The position numbers were made by a program, and so were the translations under genes. Below the pieces are notes generated by a model. It made no database searches. It saw only the letters and a program-made list of their open reading frames with translations, and was not told where the DNA came from. Shown here in pieces: positions 1-12,034 of a stretch of DNA of 64,000 nucleotides; the first letter of the stretch is position 1; every line of letters begins with the position of its first letter. Source of the stretch: Theobroma cacao (lineage: Eukaryota; Streptophyta; Magnoliopsida; Malvales; Malvaceae); the NCBI RefSeq assembly GCF_000208745.1, contig NC_030850.1:36416417-36480416 (forward strand), read 5' to 3'.

Positions 1-634
1 ATCTTTAATAAAAGACTTTTGCCCGAATTAGGTTCATTATGCACAAAAATATTATTTTAAAAAAAGAAAGCGTACGATGACCCCGATGACGGGAATTATT
101 CGTCGAATTTGCGAAGGCGAGTTTCTCGGATAATTCCCTAGGTGAGAGAATATCCCGAGTCCCACCAGTATGATGGGCGGATTCGGAAAATATCCTCGAT
201 AAAAGGTTATTCGTCCGGCATTTTTATCTCACGCCATGCATTTCATCTCGCCACCCATTTACATTCCATTTTAGGTTAAATAGGAGATATAAAGATAAAA
301 AAAATAATAATTAAGGAAATCTAGTGAAATTAAAAATTAAAGCCCAATAGGATAATCTAAAAATGGTACCGTTCATAGAACGGGCGTCTGAGGGATGCTA
401 ATCCTTTCCCGGGCGTAACCGTACTCCCGAACCTAGATCCAGGAAATTGTAGACCAGTTTAAGGTTCTTTTCGGTGAGCTTAAAATTAATTTAAGTTTTC
501 ATCGATTAGAATCGAGTCAATAGGTGGCCAATCGCACCTAGTAAAAAAGATTGGTGGCGACTCCTAGTTTAATTTTTACTGAGTTTTCACATTCACGTCT
601 AGCGGTCGGGTTCCCAGACCCGCGCGTTACGACA
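1..634 (+). mobile_element. LTR retrotransposon fragment (Ty3/gypsy-like LTR end)
   Basis: No coding sequence is visible. The stretch has the look of the 3' part of a plant Ty3/gypsy LTR: a GC-richer block with a 'gggatgctaatcc' segment, a 'ggtggcgactcc' motif near 552-563, and a terminus reading 'gcgttacgacaaca' at about 621-634 that ends in CA. The left end lies outside the window, so neither the LTR start nor a target duplication can be checked. No primer-binding site or polyprotein follows, so it is a solo or truncated LTR. The family is assigned by resemblance from memory and not by alignment. Confidence 0.5.
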
Positions 635-1482
635 ACATGAATGTCCCATAAGCAGGCCAATCCTGGTCAGAATGAACGTGTGCTTGTGCACTAGCGAACC
701 TAAGGACTTTTATTTCGTATTTTAGCATAAAGATTATGAAAGAATTGTGAATTATAGTGATAATTTATGCAATATAATAGTATTCTGTTAATCTGTTTGA
801 TACTTAAGCATTGTCATGTTAAAATACTATGACATTTACAAATTGTTAATCCCAGAAATACAGCTTGTTTTCTTGGTACTTTTTGCATCCTTCTTTCCTT
901 CTGTATTGTTTTTTTTTTTTTAAAGCAAATCTTAGTGATTTCATTACTGCTATGATATTAACAAAAAAACTCTCCCTTAACTGTAGTAGTATTGAACGGC
1001 CCATGCAGAGTAAAAAGGCCCCTGTCATGGCTTGTTCTACGTTAGGCAAAACGAGGAAGGGAGGAGCAGTCATTTTTCTTAGACCAGGATCGACAGCGTG
1101 AATCAACGTATGAGATGGATTCCACATAAAATCCACCGTAATTTATTGTTAACGCGGGACGCTCAAGCTCACAAGCAAGTTCGTACAAGAAATGTTCACA
1201 ATTTGCAAGATCAATTGTTAATCGAAATGAATATTGTATTGGTAAATTTCCGTAATAAGAAGAGCACTGTGATTCAGATGTGGGAAGGAAGAACAGGAAG
1301 CTTACCCCTGCCACCGGATCCTTTTGCTTCCCTCAGCTCAGAAGTGAGTGACATGAATGTCTCATAATCAGGCCAATCCTGGTCAGAAAAAACCCGAAGG
1401 ACTCTTATTTCATATTTTAACATAGTGATTATGAAAGAATTGTGAATAGTGAGTGGTCATTTGTGTAATATGAGTGTTTCCT
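635..1482. repeat. Direct repeat pair flanking an unidentified 0.5-kb segment
   Basis: About 150 bp at 635-790 recurs at 1351-1482. Both copies carry 'caggccaatcctggtcag' and then 'gattatgaaagaattgtgaa', with a few substitutions and a short indel between. The 560 bp between them has short open frames on both strands, none of which I recognise. Local duplication around the LTR insertion is the simplest reading. Confidence 0.6.
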
Positions 1483-4400
1483 TCTGTTCTTTTTCTGGGT
1501 ATTGGTCCTGAAATATGATTGGGCCAGGAAAACTAAACAACCTCATATTGGCCTTAGCCCAAATATTCCAATAACGTTCATATTGGCCCAAAAAAACCTA
1601 AAACCTCAATTTTGTTCAGGAAAACGAATAAGATTGAATGTTTTGCTGGTGTTTTTAATAAATTTGACTGCCTGTGTATGCCTGGTAGAAGCCTTGAGCA
1701 TATTATATAGGTTTGGATATTTTTGAATATAATTTATATTTTTTTCTATAAACATATCGATGTTCATATCAATTCTCTTTAAACATCATTCACTGTTTTA
1801 AAGTTCGACAAAAACTAATTTTTTCTACATTTTCTTTGTCATTCATTATATAATAATGTTAGAAAAATTGACAATCAGAATAAAAAGGAAACAAATGTTC
1901 ATTGCAAGGTTGGTGAAGATTGTTCAGTTTTACCTGTTGGGAACATTCCCTTCAAAACTCCCAAAAACCCATTTTATGGAACAACAAAAACTTGAGCAGA
2001 AACATATGGACAGGTTTATGGGACATAAGGAAGGGAGGGGTTGGGACCCACCAAATATCTGATGCCTCACTCTACCATCATGAAATTTGGAAGACTTTAG
2101 AAAATTGATTGAAAGAGGCCATGATTGTTGCATGGAATTCAGCATATACTGCCTTTAGCTACTTCTCTCTTATTGCTTCAAATTGTAATCTTTTTGGGAG
2201 GATCGTTTATTACACTTTTGAAACTTCAACATAGGAATCATGGACGTGTCGGTTCCCTTTGCTAACCCTTTTTCTCTACATCGTCCAAAATACATGGTTA
2301 AGTGTTGTTTGGTAGTAGGATTTCTTCCTTTTCGTTTGCTTCAATGGATTTGTTTGCTTCAAATCTTAGCCGCACCAAATTATAAGATATCTTAATCGTA
2401 TTTAATCAGATCACATAGTTTATAAGATATTGATTACCATTACTAATACATCACCTCAAAGCTAGTCATGACATCTCATGTGTCTCCCCTAGTCCTTTTC
2501 ATTGGTCTAAAAATAATTTTACATTCCTATCAAAGTGCAGTGCTGGACATGTATATCTTTCTTCCTGCTGTGTTCATCCTAATAATCCAGATTATCTATG
2601 AGTTATGACAACCATTTCTCTTCCATTTTATTTTCTTATAATTCATTAAGGCATTGCAAGTCATATTCATACATACCTGGCTGAAAGAGAGCTGACAAAT
2701 TTTGCAATGATTATCATGACACAGAGGCATTCACCATCTACAGTTTACTTCTTTTAATATTTCTTTCACTGTTCACAGAGAAGGGGATTGCCGCTAAGAG
2801 GATTTGAAGGATCGCGAATTTAAGAAGTAATAGTGTTGTGAATTGTCTGATTGTGAAGGATTTTTTTGGCTTCATCTCCACTCACATGTTCCCCCTTCTT
2901 TCTGTCATTGAAGGCTTAACATCAGTGCCCACACAGCAGAATTCCCACAGCAGGGAATAAGAAAATTTTCTGGTCTGTCATGCAAGATTTATCAGTAGAA
3001 ACAAAGACAGTGTCGTTCCAGCCTAGCCAACAAGTTCCTGCAAACTATTTTGTGTGGAACCCCAGTCTGCAAACAACCTAAAGAATTTGAATTACTATTA
3101 TTGTCAATGATTAAAGTAGAATTTTTTTGACGAATTTGCTTGTTTCAAATTGCTTTTGAGACTGTTTGATAGTTGATATATATTCGTGATTTAACAGTAA
3201 AAAATATAAAATAAATATGTACGGGTTTTGTATTTTGAACTTTATCTTTCTTATCAAGGTTATGATCAAAGTTATGTTACGAAATACGAGTATTTACCAT
3301 TGTTTGGAAATGAAATGTTTGAGTCTTTAAGTTTTCAAAACTTGGGTGATGGAATTTGCAACTTGGTAATTGCTTGCAAATTAAACAAGATTATTATTCT
3401 TTTTTCTTTGTATGACCAACAAACCATTAGTTCCACTACCGCTGGCACAGCCTGCACCACTTGGTCGACAAACACAACCGATGTGATGCAATGCTTGGAA
3501 TTGAACAGCCACAAGGTGATCATTTGGGGAATACATTGTCATTTCAAAATTCAGTTGAGAAAATGGCAAATTCAGGACATCATCTACTAATGAATTGACA
3601 AATAATTTTGTCAAAATTAGAGTTCAACGAACACAGAATACGATGTTGATGATTAATTAGCTTGTTTATAGTTACTTCAGCAGTCATTCAATCCAATAAA
3701 CAAGCAAAACGTCGGTGCCATAATTTTCTTAAGCAACATGTTCAACAGATAATCTTCGAATACCAGACGATTTCAGGCAAATCTGTTGTGTTTTATGTTA
3801 GAGTAGAGAAATAGACTACTAGTTACTACAACCTTATTATTCTTTAAAAAGTAGAATGCAGTACGTTTAGTTTGTACTTTTGATTGCTTTATTATTCACG
3901 CAAAATGAAATTAAAAAATCTCGAAAATATTTAAAACCGAATATTTTATTAAATTTAAAACGAAGAAATACTTGTTATATTTAAGTTTCTGTCACGGGCA
4001 CGACATTATCGTCATACCATAGGTTGCAGTCGTCGAATTGATGAGAAGATGTTCCTTTGTCCTTTTTGGGTTCAATTGGTTCAACAGTGGGGCTGAAGCA
4101 TGATATGACAAGGCAACGTGGGTATATGCCTCCCCTGCTTCAGCTCAAATTTTTGCAAGGATCCCTTTTTCTCTATATCCCTTGACTTTTTCACAGAATT
4201 CTTGTCCAAACTAAAAGAGAAAAAGAAAAAAGAGTGTGCATTCACCTTAACATCTTTTGTTTTCAATTTTTCCAAATTCGCAGGCTGAACCCTTTTTCCA
4301 TCTGTTCCCATATCCTCCTAGGAGAAAAAAAGGGGAACAGAAAAGATGTGCTTCGAATCGACCAACTGCAAGCAGCCGCATTCAATATTCTCCATGAAAA

Positions 4401-7400
4401 CTATGCCCCTCAGTAACAGTGTTATGTTGATTTCCGATTTTCTTCTACCAGGATTTAGCCAAAACCTTGCAATGAAGTCAGATTTCTGACTTAATTAACC
4501 ACCTAGAAATGGTTATTAAATCAGAGCTTAGGGGGGGATATGTTTGTCTTTGTAAGGTAATCATGTTGCCTTGAAACAAAAGTAAAAAGAATTAGGATGA
4601 CGGATAGGTTTTTAAGATTATTCCAGGCAACTACTATATGTTATTTAAGTACAAATTCCATGATTCTTTTTGGGGAATAGAGTTACTAGAATTCCTTCAA
4701 AACTTGGTAAAATTCCACTTGGGGTTTGAAGAGCAAAGCTAAGCAAGCAACCTGCTGTAACAAGCTTGGTCCTCCTCATTGCGGCTAATGATGAGGTGAG
4801 AAACTGATGAAAACCCTGGGTCAAAATTGCATTTGTGGTTAGTGCAAAGGGCAGTTAGAACTTTTGGCCCGGGGAAGATCTTCAACACATATATTCTAGT
4901 TAAGGTTACATTAGAAATATTGCTTTCATAAAGTAGTTGTGTGATGTATGGGAGGAAGTTTGTTGAGAGAAAAAGAGAAAGAGAAACAATTCAAGCTACT
5001 ACTTGTTGTTGGTGTTGTGGAGGGGGTTGGGAGGGTCTTTTCATGGGGAAGGAAAAACTAAAGAAAGAGAGAGAGCGAGGACTGTGGATGAAGTAACAGG
5101 TGAGAGTGAGTGGAAAGAGGGAGGGAGAGAGGAGGGGGGGGGGGGGGGGGGTGGGTGGAAAGAAATGCAAGGGATGAAAATGTGGGGGTGGGAGTTATCA
5201 TAGTTCTTTTCTTTCTCTTTTTGCAGTGAAGGGTGGTCCGAGTGGACATATTATGCCCTGTATGGAGTTATATTGGAATTTGATTTGGCAGGATTTGAAA
5301 GGCTCCATCGTTTTCCCATCTTTCAACTGCATTTGGACATTTTCTTGACATGGATGGAAGTTTTGATTGTACCCCACCACCCCCACTCATTGCCTCCAAG
5401 ACTCAGGTCTCCTTCCCTCCCTTTTCCTCTCATTTCTTTGTTCCTTCTAGTTATCTTTCTTTATGCTTTTTCTCTCTTGCCTCTCAGCTTGGCAAACAGA
5501 ATATACCTAGTCTTGCTCTTGTGAACTATGACCTTTGCTTAAATAAATGAATAAATCATACTTTAAGTGATTAAGACAACATAATTAAGGCACAACCATA
5601 TATCACTAATTAATTTCATTTTTTTTCCTGAATCAGAGAAAAGATTTCATTGGTATCAAAAATCAATATAAACCGATGATTCCATAAAGGGAAATCAATC
5701 ACAAAAAAAGACATAACAAAATTTTAAAACTAAATTAAAAAAATATAAAAAAATACTTGTATTCAATTTATGTCATAATTTTAAAGAGAAGTCGTGAATC
5801 TTACATCTGTGTATTAAGGTGAGATTGGGTATTTAAGTGTTCATCATCATTTTTAATCTATGAGATGTTTTTTATAAAACAAAACTGTGAGATCAAAATA
5901 GACCAAAGCAGACAATATTTTTCAAATTAGTGCAAAACGTGTGCAATATCACTATATATATATATATATATTTAAATCTCAAAATTTTTAACACCAAATT
6001 TAAAAACAAAATGGGTAAAAGTATTAGCTTTTTTAAAAGAATATATAGTTTCATCCATTAATTAACTTAATGTTTATTAATAAGCATAGTGCATAATTAA
6101 GAAAACCTAGCTACCTTTAAAAATAAAACACAAAGCACACAACTAACAGGATATTTCTTTTGGAGACTGCATTACGCAAAGGACTCGAACAAACTCCTTA
6201 TCAGTAGGATAAGACTTGTGTAACAGTTCGTCCTAACTCCATTGTGAACTCCACTTGCTTTTAGGAGCAAAATCAGGCTACCAACATCACTGATTCTGCC
6301 TAATTATTTATTTTCCTTATTTTTTTTAATTCATTTATTTGAATTGCCAATTAATTTTTAGAGGATCACATATTGGATTACCGTCAATTTATTAAAATTA
6401 ATAAATTAATTCTCTATTAAATAAATATATAATAACCATTTACTTTTATTTTAAAATGTTAACGTTAATGTATAAAATAATAATTTATGGTTCTTTCTCT
6501 GCTAAAGGAAGACTTGGTCACATATTTTTCTCACTTTCCATGAACATAAATTTAGTGCAGGTTGATGGTGTCAATGGTCAAATAAATATTTATAATGGCT
6601 GGCCAGAGAGGAACAAAATGAAGTGCAAACTCCTAACCCTATGGCTATAGGCTGCAAAATGTGGTCGAGAGTGGAGACAGAACCATATCTTCCTTTCTGA
6701 TTTTGCACTATTTGTGAAGACAAAACATTTACCAAGTCAATTCCCTGCCCCTTTGGCTCTCCCATTGATACAAAATGGGTAAACACCATCCAGAAGAAGA
6801 ATTACCTCATCAGATTTAGTACATATGAATGTTTTACATCCAACTTCCTCTCCACATATAAAAATTATTTTATTTTATATATAATTTTGTCAAACATTGT
6901 TCTTAATCTAATGAAGATGCCAACCTCGACTTAACTCAAGGGATAAGGGTATACGTGTTTCAATATATAGAGTTGAGTCCTATCGAGTTGCAAGGCTTTT
7001 GTCATATTTTAAAGCATCAATTAAAGATGGTATATTGTCCTTACTTTTCTATCTTAAAGTAAAAGTACATCTTTCACTTTTTCTTTTCAATTATGAAATA
7101 CATGAAGTTTAAAATAAAATGTATTTTTAGATTACCCAAACTATAATATTTGTCATTTGTTATAAAATAGATATCATACAAAGTCAATCTCATATATTCA
7201 ATTCAAAAATATTTTGTGCAAAATTTTATAGTATTAAAGATGGATTTATATATCCCGAGTATAATTATATTTGAAATTCAAAACCGAAAAATAATATTTT
7301 GAGCAAATCATACTCTAATATCAGAATAAAAAGATTATATATAATTATATATATTTGCATACTTAATCTAATTTAATTAATCAAAGGATAAAATATAATA

Positions 7401-8870
7401 CATATTACGTGATAGTATATTCACGTTAAAACTGATTTTTTGCATAAATGAAAATAAAATGTTAAGTTACTTACCTAATTTATGAAACCAAAAATCAAAA
7501 CCAAGCATTGAGATCTTTTTGAAACCTGAAGAAATGGAACTTCTGACTTTGGGACAATGTTGAAAACTAAATAATATTAAAACTTGAGAGATTAGAAAAT
7601 AGTACTAATAACATACATGATTGTATAAATTCTTAGTTAAAAATTAAGTTAAAACTATATTTTTGAAATTGAGGAGATTTAAGTTAAAATTTTCAAATTT
7701 AATTATAATTATTCTCTTAAATTAAATTGAAACTATGAATCTTTCCACATCCTTTTCACACTCACATTATTGTATCAGACCGAAACTAAATCTAAATTAG
7801 ATTTGTTAAGACAAAACCGTGTGAAACGATGTTAATAGTAAATTATCTAGTCGTGATTGATGGCGTGATTCATTTACGTGTTATAATGAAATTACCAAAA
7901 TGTTGAATAAAGTACAAATAAAAAAAATGAACATATCATGAAACATGATATTTTTAATTTATATAAAGTAGAAAAATATATACATTCTTCTTCGGTATAA
8001 TTAGTCCTAAAGGTTTAAAACTTTGATAAAGTCTAAGTTGTTAAAGTGCTTCAACTATACATAATGATTACAACCAAAATATATCAAATTTAAACGAAAA
8101 ATTTATAAGTTGTAGCAAGCTGTTAAATGAATAGGGAGTTCTATATACATAGGATAAACCTAGTACTCATGTATAGTGTAACAACTGAGATAATACCTAC
8201 ATACATCTGAACATTCAAAAAATACATTATATACATATTTAGAACGTTTGAATCAATTTATTAATTAGATTGGCAATCAAAAGTCAATCACATATGTAAA
8301 GATTAAAAGTTACAAAATAAAATCTTACACTTATCCTTCAAACGCATTTTTAAAGAGACAAACTCAATTACAAATGAATTAAACAAATGTAAAATTTTCA
8401 CGAATAAGAAAATTTTTTGCATTTCTATAATATTCTGTGGGTATCATTTTCCTAAGTTGTTTTTCTCTAAGGGTACAATATATCAATTTTATGTTAATTT
8501 TTGCAACTTGATCATATATCTTGATACCTACCTATAAAGATGAATTAAGACAAAATTTATCAAAAGAAAACAAAACTTATAGTCAATAATAGAAATGATA
8601 AGTGTCCCTTGAACCTCTCCTATGCATGCATCACCAAAAGAATTTCATACCAACAATTTAGTGATAAGTAATTAATAATATGTCCTTAGTCCTTTTATTT
8701 TTCTAGTACACAACCGCATTTGTCCGCTTAATAATTTGTTATTATGTGCATCAGAGAGAGAGGAGCAGTTGCTGTGGGAAGTCTTGTGCACGCTCAACAA
8801 GATGAGAAGGAATAATTTCCAGGGAGAAACATTCCATCTAGCGTTTACTAGTTGACCAGACTGCATCTCG
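1483..8870. other. Gene-poor AT-rich intergenic region
   Basis: I see no gene here. Open frames are short, low in complexity and without family resemblance. The part from about 4700 to 5550 is less AT-rich: purine-rich GA tracts, an 18-G run, and at 5205-5226 a pyrimidine tract ending in 'tttttgcag' that looks like a 3' splice site. That part could belong to an untranslated or non-coding transcript, but no open frame supports a protein gene. A poly-T tract followed by 'cctgaatcagagaaaag' near 5618-5640 resembles the 3' end of a minus-strand retroposon. A (TA) microsatellite lies at 5953-5970. Confidence 0.6.
5134..5151 (+). repeat. 18-base poly-G run
   Basis: Eighteen consecutive G bases follow a GGGAGGGAGAGAGGAGG tract and precede GTGGGTGG. 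The strand could form a G-quadruplex. Such runs are rare in plant DNA and its length may not be accurate in the assembly. Confidence 0.85.
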
Positions 8871-9075
8871 CGTGGATGTGTGGAACACAAATCCAAGACC
8901 GCTCTGTCTCTGCGGCAAAACGACCTTATCTGAACAAAAGAAAAGTAGTTTCTATACAATTACGAAAACTTGCAAGCAATATAATCCCAGGATAAGAGGA
9001 TCAGGTAGGGTGAGGAGGGTTGGAGGAGTTGGAGGAGGAGGAGGAGAGGTTGTTTGGGTTTTTGTTCGAAAGGAA

Positions 9076-11633
9076 ATGGAAGGAGAACGAGGAGTCCCGA
9101 ATTATGAGCTACAAGTTTCCTTCTCAACCCCGCAAGCGATCCACGAAATGGGTTTTGTACAGTTTGAAGAAAACCAGGCCGTCATGAGTTTCTTGGCTCC
9201 TGCACAGTCTTCTCATCAAATATCTCAGCCTGTCAATACCGCCGCCAGCATTAGTAACAGCACCAATTCCACCGCCATGGGGTTTAGTCATAACGACCAG
9301 GTATACAAAGGAAAAATTAGGTTTCAAACAATAACAAAAGATGAAGATAAACCTTTTACAAGTTTCAATAAAGATATGGGATTTTGCCTACTTGTCTGCT
9401 GATCTTTGTATTTTATGTTGATGTTGGGTAAAATTTTTAGGTAGGTACCTTAGATCCCAAAGCTGTAAACGACGAGAACTGCGCCAGTAACGCTAACGAT
9501 GGAAATAACTCATGGTATACCTTATCTCTTAGCTTCCATTTTTTTTTTCTTTTCTTATTTATGGGTCATATTCTCTCTCTCAAAGGCACACACGCACTGA
9601 CAGAGACTCCCACCAAAGACATACATGCACGCTAGCTCATGGTCACAAACCTAGATGTATAAAATTCTTCAAGGTCTTTCCAGAATCTAAGGAGATCTAC
9701 GGCCTTCACATGGAAGAGGGTTCCCTCAGCTTGCTAATGGACTGCTTTTTGTACAGCAGATATAAGCAGTCTTAAACTTTTCTCTTGCTCTTTAGTGGGC
9801 GTGGAGAGATGGAAGTACTTGACATGAGAAAAGTCTTGATATGCATTGATACCCGAATCCGCATGCATGTCCAGCAATAGATCTCACTTTCTATTTCCAT
9901 TCCTGGGTCTTTTACAAGAAAAAAGTTGATCAGCAGCTTTTGCAATCCTTTTGGGCAGGTGGAGGAGCTCGGCCTCAGAGAAGAGCAAAGTGAAGGTTAG
10001 GAGAAAGCTTAGGGAGCCTAGGTTCTGTTTCCAAACGAGAAGTGATGTCGATGTGCTTGACGATGGTTACAAGTGGAGGAAATACGGGCAGAAGGTTGTC
10101 AAAAACAGCCTCCATCCAAGGTAACTTTTTTCTATGCTTTTCCCTTTGTCACTCTGCATGGGGGCTAACCTTCCCTTTATCCTGATTATGCAGTTATTTT
10201 TCTTCCCATTCCTAGCCTGGTTACATTTATTAATGTAGGTTAAACAACTTTTCATAGATAATATGAACACACTTACCTTCTACAAGTTTATTTGGATCAT
10301 TTGTAGGAAAAGAAAGGGGAAAATGGTACTGCTAGCACTATTTTTAATCTAGAAATATAAATTTTAGTTGTATTTATTTGTTTTGTACAAATTTGAGTGG
10401 GAGTATATGGTAAAGATTAATTGCTTCAATTTTGGGTTATTATATAATAATATATTCATAATTTTCGAATTTCAACAAATTCAAATAGAAATTATTGTCA
10501 ACATTTTGAGATAAAGATATCCTGGTTTGATCCAAAATTAATGGTATTTTGCCCTCAAGAAACTTGGGTATATATGGAAATGATGACATTTAACCTACAA
10601 ATTGCTAAATATTTATCATATATTTGTGGACAATGGAATGAGGGGGACAGCTATTCTGTGTAAGATTTTTGCATAAACATATATATTTAAGATCTATCCT
10701 AGAATATAACACAATCAAACAAACTAATCAAAGAACAAAATGACCTGTTGTCTGACACAGTTAATGCTGCTTCTGCATCATGACTTATAGCAGCCTGTTA
10801 ATTATATAATTACCCCAAAAAAATCTAACATCTGCATTCCATGGTTAGTCTGCATTTTCTGTTGGTTACTCTAATCTAAAATATCAACTTTTTTCGACCA
10901 TCTATAGAAATATGAATTCTCGATAACTTTAAAGGTATGTCTTTAAAGTCGTGTTTGGTAATTTGAATTTGAAAGAAAGAATTTGGGCCTCAAATTTAAT
11001 ATAAATTATGTGATAAAATACATGTAAACATAATTTTGTTGATCATTTTCAAGTTCGAGAATTTGTTGAATTCATATTTATTGATGAATTTGAATGTTAA
11101 CTAATTAATATTTACGTAATGTATGCATTACATTCTCACAATTTATATAGCAAACTGAATCCAAATCCACTCCCTCAAATTCATGTTCCCAAACATAACA
11201 CAAGTGAATTGCTTGAAGATTCTGATTTCTTTTCCAATATTGGTTAATTGTTCACCTTATTCTTCTATTTAGATCAGTATTAGAATGGCAACAAATGGCC
11301 AATGCTTTCATGTTACTAATAGATTACATTTGCTTACACGTACAGCCATAGTTCATCTAAAAAGGATCACAAACTTTCCAGGGCTAGAACTAAAAAGTAA
11401 GCTTAGGTACAATCTTTAAGCAGATTTTCCATCTCTTACCTAAGGTTTTTTTGTTTGAATTACTTGGCAGGAGTTACTACCGCTGTACCCACAACAACTG
11501 TCGAGTGAAGAAGAGAGTTGAACGATTGTCTGAGGATTGTCGGATGGTAATAACAACCTATGAAGGTAGACACAATCACTCTCCCTGTGATGACTCAAAT
11601 TCATCTGAGCATGAATGCTTTACATCTTTCTAA
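9076..11633 (+). CDS. WRKY12: WRKY transcription factor, group IIc, WRKY12-like
   Basis: Four exons with GT-AG introns and consistent phase: 9076-9300, 9441-9514, 9959-10120, 11471-11633, giving 207 aa (Arabidopsis WRKY12 is about 218). The basic stretch before the domain reads [20 protein letters not shown]. The WRKYGQK heptad is at residues 139-145 and the zinc finger is CX4CX23HXH (C159, C164, H188, H190), the group IIc pattern. The last intron splits the Arg codon just after the heptad region, as usual in this group. I start at 9076, because MEGER fits the WRKY12 N terminus; the frame is open further upstream without resemblance. In Arabidopsis and Medicago this factor represses secondary wall formation in pith by binding W-boxes in the nucleus. 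Orthology rests on near identity across the domain and on the C-terminal tail ending FTSF. Confidence 0.95.
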
Positions 11634-12034
11634 AAATAGGAATTCAGAGAAAACCCCAAAAACATTGATGTGATCAAATATAATGTATTATCCTTTGACA
11701 TCTTTATCCAATAGTGATTTGAGGGTTTTCCCTCATGGTAATTATCTTTATGATCAATCAATCCACTTGTAGACAGGAATTACCTTGAGAATTCTATATT
11801 ACTTCTAGATATACTGGTCAATATTTTATGTTGTATCCATTGTTCTTCATGTAAAGATGGCAATAGCTACCAAATGTTAAGGAAAATATTGTAAATGTTA
11901 CATATAGTTTTCATCAAAGACACAGATAACACCATTGCTAAATTCCATAAAATAAACACACAAAGTCACTTACACCTTATAATATTAGATCTAGACAACA
12001 GTCAATCTGTTATAGATAATTTTCCCTCAATTAT

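Noticed and set aside
1042..1367. Overlapping open frames on both strands between the two direct repeats
   Set aside because: Neither translation shows a recognisable domain; they may be remnants of a transposon but I cannot support it.
4091..4144. Possible microRNA hairpin ('gctgaagca' pairing with 'tgcttcagc')
   Set aside because: The stem is only 9 bp, the loop is long, and the sequence matches no plant microRNA that I know.
8872..9075. Longer N terminus for the WRKY12-like protein
   Set aside because: The frame is open upstream, but the translation is low in complexity (Gly/Arg/Val runs) and unlike the family; the ATG at 9076 gives the expected MEG- start and normal length.
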